Source: Pleurotus djamor (Eukaryota > Basidiomycota > Agaricomycetes > Agaricales > Pleurotaceae). From it: DNA of 64,000 nt. Below the pieces are notes generated by a model. The model was not told the origin of the DNA and ran no database searches. It saw nothing but the letters and a program-made list of their open reading frames with translations. The stretch is taken from NCBI GenBank assembly GCA_029747585.1, contig JAPEVF010000102.1, forward strand, positions 1-64,000, given 5' to 3'. A program made the position numbers and the translations under genes. Of this stretch, positions 35,773 to 47,580 are shown piece after piece; position 1 is the stretch's first letter, and each line of letters begins with the position of its first letter.

Positions 35773-38700
35773 ACGACCGCCTCCTCGCTTGGCTCCTTAC
35801 TTCGTCATGGATGACATCTTTCATCTCGGTTCTTCGGTTGGAATAGTGGTCCAAGGATCTCGGGCGTCATCAACGGCGACTCTTTTCGGATATCGCTAGA
35901 TTAATGATAATGTTTTATTCTTTCTTTTGCGGCTTCGCCTAGGATATGTCACGCCAATTTTAGAGGCGATACGCGTTCATTCTGCACATAGCTTTGGTAA
36001 AGCCTCGTATATTGAGAAGGCGAGCGTATGATGATGATGTGCATTCCTTCCAGGCTCATCCTCGTTTTCTGAGCTACGTTCCTTTTCGATTGTTGGTTGG
36101 GTTAAGGCAATGCTGCTTCGTGAGTGCCTCGCGCCTTGGAGACTGACCTTCGCCGTTGTCGCTATCAGAGGATTCTCACTCCCAGTGTCTCTCCTCCACG
36201 GACTTGTGCTGGGTAAACCATTGAGTACCCTCTACGTCTCTNGCCTTTCCCCACTGANTTTCCTCCCTCATTGTTTTCCAACTTCTATCAGCCAATAACC
36301 TCACACTTTCACTCCCACTCACAACAGGTTCGATGGCTTTTTACTGTCATCAAACTCTGATCTCCAAAAGTCCCAGCGTACTACGTGTATGTTAATTTCT
36401 TTCCACCGTATTCTCTAAGCCATTGACCCTGATCGACCTCCAACCTCGGTGCTCAGTATTCAGGGTCGGGGACCAAGGGAGTGCTCTTTGTTCACGCTCG
36501 TGATCTTGGGGTCTTTCGCTCTACTTACTGGCCTAGAAGGTACAGCCAGAGGTGGTGTTCAAGACATATCGTATGTCGTATCTGATTTCTCACTGTGGTC
36601 GACTGCCTGTTCGTTTGTTACCCTGAGCCTGAGATTGGTTCTCAACAGCGTCATCGCTTTCCTTCAAGGCTAGGTCCCAATGCACATGGTCCAGATGAAC
36701 AACAGGAGATTGGGGGGTTTTCTAGACGGTGACGAAGGTGTTTTTATCTGTTCAATCGCTCGTCTGTTCAAGTCGCATCATCAACACTCTGCAGTCAAAT
36801 GCATCCGAGAATACAAATGACGTCGTTTCCCTTGTTGTTTGTGGGGGGAATTACGAGAGGAATCGCTTCGTCGCAGCTCAATTTTAGTGGCTCAAGTTGG
36901 CATCGTCCGATAACAATAGAGTTAGGGAAACCTCCAACTCGATGGATAGAACCTGCCGAAGCCTCTCAAAAATGGTACATCATATTCGTGCGTCCCTTTA
37001 TCACCGTCACCTCCCGAGAAATGTCTTATGTCCTCGCTCTCATGTCCCATTCCGATGCACCGAGTCCCCGTTTCCGACCTGCTCTTCAGGAAGATCCGTC
37101 ACCGTCTCTAGCATTCCGTTGGTTATCTGTCTCCACTTCCGTCCAGGCACTCGCGTCGTCATACGTCTTATCTGGTCGACCTAGATGCTAGAAGGAATCT
37201 ATCATCTTGTCCTGATTATGGCCGTCTATCTTGTTGGTCCGATGAACGTCACGCTGCTCCCCTTTTCGAACCTATGACGGTCGCATGCGATGAGTCCCAA
37301 GTGGTTAGTATCGTCCCGTCGTCGTGGGTTCCTAGCCCTTGACGGCAAGACCCCGGCATGTCGATATATGTTTGCCCTCAGGAGGCCAACATCATGCCTC
37401 AGGCTTCCGCACCAGGGCTTGGAGCTTGTGTGGGGTTTGTTTGAGGCTACTAGAACCCATCTGGTATTATCTTCCTTCCCCAACTTCATATTCATCGCTA
37501 ACATCATTCATCCATAGTAATGCCAGCAAGCCTGACAGGCACATTTCATGCGGGACTAGGCCCGAGCGTGGAGCTATACGGATATCATCAACCGTTATTC
37601 CGGCTTCAAGATGCCTGGGATCGCATGGACGGTCCACGCTCGATGTCCATGAGGGCGGGGATAAGACCACATCGAATCATTCATACCCGGGTAATTCCGC
37701 ACTGGACCGTCCCTCACACTCCTCATTAACATTGGTCAATCGAAGATGCAACACTCATCTTAGCCTCACCACTCAGTCGAAAGGCGCAAGAACCACCCGT
37801 CGGTTATGGTCTTCGTGTGAAGAAAGCTGGGTACTCTGAACCGAATTCCTTGTGGCATACTTTGCTCCTACCGTGGAAACTACCGAAGACCTAATCACCG
37901 CTACATAAGTTGCTGCCGGTATTCATCTTCTTTGTCCCGCAACTGCCATCCTTGGTCCCCCTCCGTGGCAGGCTTGATGATCCATACATAGATCTGATCA
38001 CCACCGTTGCGACGGGAATATCTTCCCTCTAGAGGTGTTGTTCTCTTGGAACGTTTCGAGCTTGTGTCGGCCACATGGGTGGGTATTCCATAATGCAAAT
38101 ACGCCTGGCAGGCGCACTTCCGAAGTAATGCCATTCGCCTGTACTTTTTCAATCGCTTTCTCCGCAATCGTCGTCTCTCGGTGGACTATCACGCTGGTTC
38201 TTGGGATCGACCACACTTTCATGTATTCTTTGCAGAGTCATGCCGCCACCTGATGCTACTTCGCGACCTCAGATGAGTGGTCATTGAGATCGGACAATGG
38301 AAGAACCACTCTTCCTTGATGGCGTTTATCACCATCCTCCCTTGTCCGTCAAATCCATACGCTTCTCTAGCCTTGCTTCTTCCCTTAGAGTTGAGCCTTG
38401 AGGGCATAACTTAGAACTCTCGCCACCGGGAGTGTCGAACCCCTGGAAGTTTTCACGATCTGTCCATCATCACAGTTTTACCGTGTTTGCGTGTTGTTCA
38501 ATCGGAGCACACCCATATCATTCACTGGCAATGGCTTCCGATATGAGCACGTCGATCTGGCATGTCCCGGCCCTCAGGGAAGCACAAGTGTCTTTCTTTT
38601 CTATGTGGAAGATTCGAAGCTGTCCAACTTATGTACGCCATGCATCACCTCACACGCCTTGATTCGACCATCAAGCCACTGTAGGCGGGGGACAAACTCG

Positions 38701-41700
38701 GATTCGTCAAGCCAAGAGAAAGCTCAGCCTGAAGTACCAATTTGCCTTTAAGGGAATTCAAGGATTGGCTATCCGAAGGGTTGACACGGATGCCGACATA
38801 AAGTGTTTGGACACAACCAGCTCGACCGGGGCCGGAGACTAACTGGCGCGAACATATAAATACTAAGGGGATAACGGTTTCGCGCTCCGTTCGCTTCCTG
38901 GCATGACGATGATGGCAGAGGCTTGGGAATGCATACGCCCTATCGTATACTTCAGGCCTACCGCATGAATCAAACGAACGCTCTTCGGTTGAGCCTCTGC
39001 TTCTCCAACATCCATGAGACTCGGAGCTGCTGTTACGGCTGACCGTTGGCAATGGATAACCGCTATAATTAAGTACCATATATCATGAGCCTCTATCACA
39101 AGTTCAAGGAATGATCGACTTTATCCAATACGGTACGAGACGGACGCCCTGAAACTGTGGAGCTAACTAGAACTGCGAGTTATTGTCGGGGCTATGTTAG
39201 GTACACCATCTGAAATGTGTGTTTCTGTTGTTGCGAGGACATGAGGCATCCCCGGGAACACACGCCGCAAACCAACAAAACTGGCCCCGTGGTATGCGTG
39301 GGGAAACTCTCGGATTACCTCCATGCCCGGTTACAAGCGCGTCCATCGCAGAAGTGTGCGTGCATCAACCCCACGACAAGCGTTTCAGCCTCCCCAAGAA
39401 AACGGGAGCGGTGCAACATGAGAACCAAAGTTGAATCCCCTGAACGAGGCCCCTGAAGGAAACCATTCCAACTTCCAAGTTGGAGAACCAGCTCACGCGA
39501 GGAACCGATTGTCGGGATCAGAGCGCACTCACTCTAAGGATTATATGGACCACCTCAAACATGCGCCTGCAAGACTTTTGCAAGTAACAGTTCCACCGTC
39601 CAAATTAGCCGGGGACTAGACCCCCCCNTGTGGTGATTGGTGATTCTCACTCCACGACTGACCTTATAGCCACCACGATGCAGTAAACCTAGAGACCTAC
39701 TCTGGGATACCTGCATCAGACACAAACTGCGAATGGCTTGTGCGCAAGGGACATCCATCTGAAATTCACACTTCCAGAAGCGATGTTTCGTTATGTTGGG
39801 GTGGTCAACGGACAAGCAGATGGGAGAGCGTGAGTCCAGCAGTAACCGGATAGGGAGGATTCCCCAGCTCTTGAGCCAGAGGATGCAGTTAACGGAAGGA
39901 GGCGATGGTTATCGTGGACCTTATATATGTTCCGATGGACACCATTTCACAATCCCAATCGCGGGGAAGGTGGCATGCCAGGAACAAGCTTTCTAGCATT
40001 GAATACAGTGCTTCCTATTCCCTTCTTCGATTCATGGTGTCGGAGAAAAGCATATTCCTGAAAGTCACCGGTCATCCCGTCTATCAACTGTGCTTCGGCT
40101 ATGCTGTAATACCATCCAGCTGGTTGAAGCGAAGTCGCGCGTTATATGATGGTGCTAGTTGCAGAAGAAGAAAGGGTGACGCGAACGTAAGTGCGAGCAG
40201 ATGATGGACGAAAAGATAGCCAGCCATGGTCCGTTGAATGGCGTGATAGAGACGCCGGGAGCGACTTGATCTAGACACGGGAGGCGTAATAGTGAAAGGA
40301 CAGAGATTGGAAGTCAGGCTAAAGCGTCTTGGCTTTTTCGTTTTGGCCGCCGGTTAAGTGTGGGGCCCGCCTTTTGAGGTTCCGAAATCGACACCCAAGT
40401 GCTAATGGGACTGGATATGTCTATACCTCTTGTCATGGGTCATGTCCACAGGTGCGCGGCACCTTAATCTCGGGTGCAAGCTACTCCTTGAGAGGCAGCA
40501 TCATTTCATTAGAGCAGATAATATAGGCTAGGTCCACTGCACGCAATTTTAGAACCCCATACCAAGCCCCTCGTGAGGTGCCTCCTTGGGCTGCGCAGCA
40601 ATTCGACATATGGCAGTGGGTAACTGAGGTACACAATTTTAGCAACGATCATAGCTCAATCTCAGAAACGTTACCGGTTGTGTCTAATTTTCCCCATGCT
40701 TGTCGGAGTGTGCGTTTCCGTTGACTAAATATAAAGTGACGGAGGTGTCCCCTGAAACTCCTTTACTCCTTTCACGTGGATCATGAGGTGCGACTTCGAT
40801 TGGCATCCGTTATGTCTAGCCTTTTCGCATCGCATCATCTTAAGCATGGGATGAGGTAGATAAGCTTATACTCTAATGGTTCTGTCTGAGCGTGGGTAGC
40901 TCGGTTTTTGTTGATCAACAACGTTGCCATTGGTGGGATGAGAAGCAAATTATGAATTGCCAGGGGCTCGGAGGCAAATGCTCCTCGAAGCCTAGCGACC
41001 GCATTGGTGCGCTGCTCATCTAGTACGAACCAAGCTCACAGAAGCGACATCCAATCAATCACACTCGGTGGCGACAGTGGCGATTCCATGGCCTGCGATT
41101 CGACGAGGCTGTGAACCAAGACTGTCCAGTTTCGCATGTCGGTGAATTTACTCGCCCTTGATCATGATCAGAACGAGAAGATGGAGGCGTTTCTTTTATT
41201 TTCAGGCTGCGACTGTCATCGTTGACGAGATATCCCCGACGTAGCTGTCGCCAATGAGAACGTTCATTAGGTAGCAGTGCGGTACCTTCCTCCGTCCTCC
41301 GTCGATTTCATGCAGGTGAACGTGTGCAATTCAATCATAGCAGGCTTCATCTTCCAATCGATCGAAAGTCTCTGGGAAATAGTGCGAGAGAGCTTTGCTC
41401 AAACTTCTTGGGGAGGTCGGGATCTTTTCTGAGTGTCCGCGGAGAAGGCAAGGAATCTCCTATAAGCGGCGGGCCAAGTCGATGTCGATTCTATGTATTG
41501 TCCCCAGTGTATGTACGACGGGTTTCTCTTGCCAAACTAACATCCGAGCGGCGAACGATAACCCGCGAAAGTAATGAGGTGCTCTGGCTGGCGTCAGTAT
41601 GCGTCGGTATCGTCATGTTCATGGAAGCTGTGACGTCGTCGACATAAGATGTATACTTTCTCTCAAGAGCCCGCACTTAGGCCATACCTATACCAAACGG

Positions 41701-44700
41701 CGAGGGGAAGGTTCAACCCTTCGATAAGCCAGGATTGTCTTCCCGTCAACTAAATTAAGTGCTCAATGAGATGCATCATTCAGCTCTCTAGCTCTTGTAA
41801 AGGTTGACGCGTGACGGAGCATCCGAGTCTGGAGCTCCGTATTGCTGTAAGAAGCACGGCATCTTCGTTGCGGTCTCGAATGATCTACCAAGCACATGCC
41901 CTATCGCCCTACCTCCAGGTCTCCTGAAGTTCTGCTACGGAACCCTCCCAAAAGTCAAAGTTTCTAAGCAAGGATGTATGTAAGTGGAGGCCCTTGTGTC
42001 GCGAGCACTACTCAGCTACATAAGATACAGAACGTCCAACGAACCATCTTCGGCAACGCTCAGAACGGCGAGGAGGCCCCTCTCTAAGTTCCAGGGGTAG
42101 AGGTTGAGGAAGGGGTGCTCGAGGTCGCGGTTGGTTTATTGGGCACCGGTAGGCACATGCGTAGTATTATTAGAGACTTTCACTACTGCGAGGTGACTAG
42201 TGAAGTCCCTCCTATATCACACCCTCGCTAACGCCATCATCCGGTTCCCTAAACCTTGTATTCGAGGCCTTCTGACTGCACTGACCATGCTACCCCTTCG
42301 CAAGTCAGCGCGGAGCATTCGGTGAATGAGATATGGAATACGGAGCTATGAGACTCAATGAACACTGTGGAGTTTAAGGTGCCCAGTCGAACAAAACGAG
42401 TAAGCTGAACCCACCTTTCACTTATCATCCCTCGGGACGATGTAGGAATGCTAAGAACACGATATGATCGTGTCCATACCGCCAAGTCACCGCCAAGGGA
42501 GAAGCATAGATACGAGGCTTCATCGAGTAAGCTGAGCTCGTAGAGATTCGGAGGGACACCCCGCACCCACCCCATGCTCATCCTCGCTATCCGGATATGG
42601 GGAACTTCGAAGTCGCAGCTAAGTAAGGATGGATAAGCAGCGATGCACTAACCCGCGTGTCTATGCAGTCTGGACCAGTAATAGCTCTACGTAGAGAAGC
42701 AAGCAAGCAATCTCTTGGCAGCATCGCAAATTGAAGACTACGAAGTGCTCGGGGTTCTTTTAATCTATGTACGGTAGTGACAATTCCTTCATTGACCTCT
42801 ACATTGACCTTTACATACACGTACGCTTCGCGTCAACGCTCAGATTCTCGCTTCTTTTGCTCCTTCGAGTTGGACCGGGGTCAAGGTTTCATTTTGGCAC
42901 TAGAGCCACTCCTAATCGCAAGGGCATGGCGAGGTACGTGCCAAGACTACGTTCAAAGAAGCTCTGTTCATGGAGAGGTTGAGAGAAGACTCAGAGAAGA
43001 CGAGTCTTGTCGATTGATACCCGTTAGGCTTGAACCTGGAGGATAGGAGTAATCAGATAGGGGTACTAGGAAACACCTCCAGGCTCCGAAGCGTAAAGGT
43101 GCCTGCGATCGCACCATGAACTTGTCCAGAGTTACTACGCCGTTTCATATCTTAGTTAACGTGAAGCTATGATATCCGAGTGCCGCAGTCCACAACATGA
43201 GCATCATAATGCAACTCAGCCACAACTCAGCACGGGTCCATTGAAGGCTAACAACGAACTCACCACGAACGTGAGTAGGCACGCACTCCGTAGTCGTAGT
43301 ATCCTGATTTAATCAAACCTCGATCGGGGGACATAGAGCACGTCCATATGTGTGTATGTCATTCAAAGTCGGATATGTTTATAACCTACGAGATACAGGA
43401 AAGTTAGATACAGATATGTCCCCTCGATTCCCCCCACTTCCCTCCACGGACCACCACCTGAGCTATCCGTCATGCGTGACCCATGGGCCTCCCTCCCATG
43501 TATAGTATATACTACCGTGTCCACGAGGGAATCTAGACAAGCGTGTCATCCAAATCCAATCCAATCTCAGTCGGCCCTATCATCACTTCCACTTCCTCCA
43601 ACGATACTTGCGCAGCCCGAGACCGATCCCACGGTTCGGGAACGCGTTTCCCTTCCTGAAGTGAACGAGATTGGTCGCTGAGAATGGGGAGTGAGGAGTT
43701 CAGGTGCTCGAGAAAGACATCCCCATATGTCAGTATGGATGGATGGGGTATTACTCGTCTACTCCAAGTCTCCAGAGCATCTGCTCTGTGTGTAGTAACT
43801 GAACGCCTATGGAGAATCGCGATTTGGTCATTTGATAGGATGATGTAGGTCGGTCTGAAAAAGGAAGGTAGCGCAGAGAGGCTAGAGATAGAATTGAGAA
43901 GAAACGAAGGAAACAAGGGTAGAGACAACTGGGGTCCAAACGCTCACGTTGACCAGTTGACGTTGACGTTGGGGTCGAGGGATAACCACTGACCATGAGA
44001 CCTGGGCTTATTTACTCACCCACTCACGAGTAGGTGATCCAGATATCCTACCCTGATCAGCGATAGGACACTCACGATTGAATTTGAGCTTCCGCTGCGA
44101 TTCGGTGATTCGGTGTCGTAAGCCAAAGTCGGTTGACAACGATTACGCGTGCGGCGTGGGGGGNATTTTCGATTGAAGGTCATGTGGCCAATTGTTGATA
44201 GAGTATTGGGTATTGGGTATTAGAAAACATAAAGTATGGAATGTTCTGTGTTGATGGGAATACTCTAGGTTCGATGATGTATTTGTTCAATTGGGTGTCA
44301 GGTGACGATGACGATAGGATTATGAGAGGTAGGGTTCGAGGTAGGAACTTGGAAGTGGGCGCGATAGTAGGCGAACGATCGTAGCGCGTACGAAAAGCTG
44401 CGATGTCAGGAACAGTGAAGTGGAGCTTGAAGCAGAGGTAAAACTGGAGATGGAGATGGAGATGGCAGAGAAGCAGCAGGAGAAGGACGCAGTAGTACTT
44501 TAGCGAGTGTTTCGGTAGGATTACGCAGGTGGGTTTGGACACCTAGGCAAGGGGTAGGTTGGTTGAACATCGGAGGACCCGAGCACGTCGGGTAACCGGT
44601 AACATGTAAGACACACGACTCCTTTGGGTGTCGGGTTATTTTTGTCGTAGGGTCGGTAGTCGTTGTTTATGAGTGATGCGTGATGTGTAAAAANACAGAG

Positions 44701-45830
44701 AGAAGAGGTATGACGTCGGGAGATAACATATGTTGCACGAATATGAGAAGAGAAGGCGTTGCCAGAGTGCAAATTTGTTTCTACCGCCTGTAAGGCGATC
44801 CATAGGAACGTCCTACGCATGCGCAGGAAGCTATGGGCCCAAGGGGACCATTCGCCAAGACCTAAAGCAGGGAAAAGTCAGAAAAAGCAAGGAAATTATG
44901 TTTCGAACCTACTATCACTTGTTTCGCGGCCGAGATGTTAGGGTCGGTCGGTCGTAAGCCATGCCTCAAGACACATGTCTTTGGGGTGGATTACATTGTT
45001 GACAATGAACCTCCCAGGCAAAGCCTCGAGATAATGTTGTCCCGGGAGCACATGTGGCTGAAGCGATGCAAACAGGGGTCCAGCTTCGAATCGAGTCTTC
45101 GTGTATGTCCACGTCGTATATATAACTGATAGTCGCGCGACAAGGCTGGCCACGCATTGCATACCTGGAATTACAAAAGGGCAAAGTCGTGTCCGACGTC
45201 CGAGGGTCCCGACGCCGCGGGTAGTTTGTCCATCTAGGCCAAGATCACTAAAGTTACAGTCCGGAAGACAAAGCATTAACTCGGTCAGCTTCTGGCCTGG
45301 CGCTCGGTGTGCCAGACAAAGTTGGGGGTCGGGAGGCAAAAGGACAATTTAACATTAGGACCTATGAAACAACTAAGATTAGTATATTGTGTCGCCGACC
45401 GGTGATGAGATATGGATGGTAGCGAGCGCTAGCGGTGCAGACGGGGCCACGAGCGTTGAGAGGTTTTGGCTGCGAAAAAGGAAGGCTGTGATAGCGCGTG
45501 GCATGAACGAACTCAGCTTGGATCTCGGGGAGCAACAACGAACGCGAGGGGAACCGAATCGGGCAGGCCAGGCAAACCAGCGCCAAACAATGGGCCAAAC
45601 AAAAGAACAAAGAGGCACAAACAAAGGGGTCAATCAAGAACCTTTTGATTGCCCGAAATCCATTTCCCAATATTTCGCTACCTTTAAATCCTTCCACTTT
45701 CACCATGCTCATCCTCTCCTGCTAACAAGCAAACGGTCCTCTTCTGGGCTATTTGCATCCTTCCTCGTCGTCGCGCACGTCCTCCACACTACTCTCGTCG
45801 TCGTCAACAACGNCCNCCACCACACTCCCA
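35773..45830. other. 10-kb gene-poor region
   Basis: Both strands were searched for long frames, splice-joined exons and conserved motifs. Frames longer than 120 codons exist (36799-37191 +, 37339-37839 +, 38645-39079 -, 43533-43928 -), but they overlap opposite-strand frames and match no family I know. Ambiguous bases at 36242, 36258, 39628, 44164 and 44694 mark poor sequence. No terminal repeats or reverse-transcriptase motifs were found. Decayed transposon sequence is a plausible content (inference). Confidence 0.5.
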
Positions 45831-46751
45831 ATGTCGCCAAGACCCATTCTTAAACGCTTCCCTTCCTCCAATACACATCATGATCACCACGCAGTCCACT
45901 TCCCGCCGTCGCCCTCGTTGACGAGAACGTTCGAGGCACACTGCCCGTCGACGTACGACCGCTCTCCCATCGTCGTCCTCCCCAACTCCTGCGCTCTCCC
46001 AGAACGCGGCTGCCCAGGTCGCACATATGCACCCGTAGACGGCCCATCACATCGGAGTCACCACCGCAACTCAAGCTCTTCATCATTGTCGTCGACGACG
46101 ACCACACGCTCTTCCTCGTCGTCCGCGTCGGCCTACGCACCAAAAGACCTTCATCCCCGAGCCTTCTCACGCCAGTATGACCTCCGTGACAGGGATAGTT
46201 GCAGTAGTAGTACGCCCATGGGCCCGTTTTCCGTTCCTCCTCCTCTAATCCCCGACCTCTCTTCTGAATCAGAAGAAAGCGATGGCTTTGCGAGCCCCGC
46301 GCCAGAACCGAATCTCTACACTCCGTCGACCCCCCGCTCATCGCGCAGCACAGTGAGCAAGCATCCTTCACATTCAACGACGTACGACCTCTACGCTCCG
46401 AATGTCCCGTCAATATCACCGTCTGCTGCTTTCCCAACGTCGCATATCTACACCGCTCCCCCTGCACCATCACATTCTTCCCATGGACCATCACATACAT
46501 ATCATCACCCGCCGGAAGACGTGCAGATGCAGAAGGCTCGCCGTCGTCGCGACCGGGAACGCAAGAGGGAGCGCTCAAGAGAAAGAGATCGCATCAGGGA
46601 TGTTCTTGTCGAAGACGATGAATACGACGCCGACCTCTGTTCCACACCGAAAGTCCGCTCCTCGTCAGCCTCGACATGCTACAAAACACTCTCCAGCGCA
46701 TTCTCGAGTCTCGGTATAGAGACCGATGGCGGATGCTTGGACGGCTTCTAA
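45831..46751 (+). CDS. Ser/Pro-rich conserved basidiomycete protein of unknown function
   Basis: Intronless, about 306 residues from the ATG at 45831, chosen because MSPRPILKRFPSS starts the recognisable conserved block and ambiguous bases upstream (45813, 45816) break the longer frame. The block continues HHAVHFPPSPSLTRTFEAHC, PSTYDRSPIVVLPNSCALP, ERGCPGRTY, then becomes Ser/Pro/His-rich with an Arg/Asp/Glu stretch (KARRRRDRERKRERSRERDR). It ends GIETDGGCLDGF. The N-terminal block is one I associate with a conserved single-copy Agaricomycete protein of unknown role; the rest is disordered. A TATA-like CTTTAAATCC lies near 45680. The promoter and downstream sequence are strongly C/T-rich. Confidence 0.7.
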   Translation: MSPRPILKRFPSSNTHHDHHAVHFPPSPSLTRTFEAHCPSTYDRSPIVVLPNSCALPERGCPGRTYAPVDGPSHRSHHRNSSSSSLSSTTTTRSSSSSASAYAPKDLHPRAFSRQYDLRDRDSCSSSTPMGPFSVPPPLIPDLSSESEESDGFASPAPEPNLYTPSTPRSSRSTVSKHPSHSTTYDLYAPNVPSISPSAAFPTSHIYTAPPAPSHSSHGPSHTYHHPPEDVQMQKARRRRDRERKRERSRERDRIRDVLVEDDEYDADLCSTPKVRSSSASTCYKTLSSAFSSLGIETDGGCLDGF

Positions 46752-47580
46752 GCGGGATCCCCGTTCCCCCGACTGTTTACGATTCCCAAACCTAGACGAT
46801 TTGCCTTCCTGTGACATGACTCTGGATAGCGTACTATACTCGTCCTTGACTGCCCCCTTCCTGCCAAAGACTTTTTGTATGCCCTGCCGTCCTGCGCTAG
46901 CACTTCCTGTCTCATCCTTGCTCGCTTCCGCTACTTCCACCCCCCTAATCAGTCGACCCTTGCAATGTTCGCCATGTTCTGCCTTTACGCTATCCTGTTA
47001 TCACTCTCCTCCCATCCGCTCCATCCCCCTTGTACGACACCTTCACGCCCTCCCACATTCTCACAAACTCTTTTCTTATCTTATTACTTTACTTTTTCTT
47101 CTTTGTACAAGAAAACGACTTGAACGGACAACAACAACCCTCTTCTTCCTTCACCCTTGCTCCCCCCTTCCCCCTTTCCTCCCCGTATACATTCCTCCGA
47201 ATTCTTGTCGACGCGGGTTCGCATTGATGTTTGCTTTCTTGTCTCTCTTTATTTCCATCATTCCGTTGAGTATAGCGCCGCCGCCACCGCTTATAGGGAT
47301 GTATGGTGTTTATCCTTTTTCTACTTATTTATCGATTATCGACTATGCAGTCAATTTCCTTCACGGCACCCTCATACATTCATAACCTACCACCAGCATT
47401 CTCTCCCCTTCATCACGAATCACGCCCACGACTATCCTCTCTCTCCCGCTCTCCGTCTCTCCGACTGTCTCGCTCACAATTGTAATACCACTACTACATG
47501 AACCATAACATTTTTACCATTACCTCATTACATACTATTTTTCTTGCTCTGTTTTTTCTGTTTTTTTTTTTTGCAATCAC
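46752..47580. other. Strongly pyrimidine-rich non-coding tract
   Basis: The plus strand is dominated by C and T for about 800 bp, ending in a run of 14 or more T near 47558-47571. Long frames here are low-complexity products of that composition. It is either the 3' region of the preceding gene or a CT-rich promoter-type stretch for something further on. Confidence 0.5.

Noticed and set aside
35380..36560. Possible partial tandem duplicate of the permease, from a shared CCAGAGGTGGTGTTCAA word at 35379 and 36546
   Set aside because: Similarity does not extend beyond about 17 bases, so it is probably chance.
38000..41700. Copia-like retroelement remains
   Set aside because: I looked for integrase, YVDD-type and RNase H motifs in all frames and found only isolated look-alikes (for example YVDDV at about 41650 minus) without neighbouring conserved blocks.
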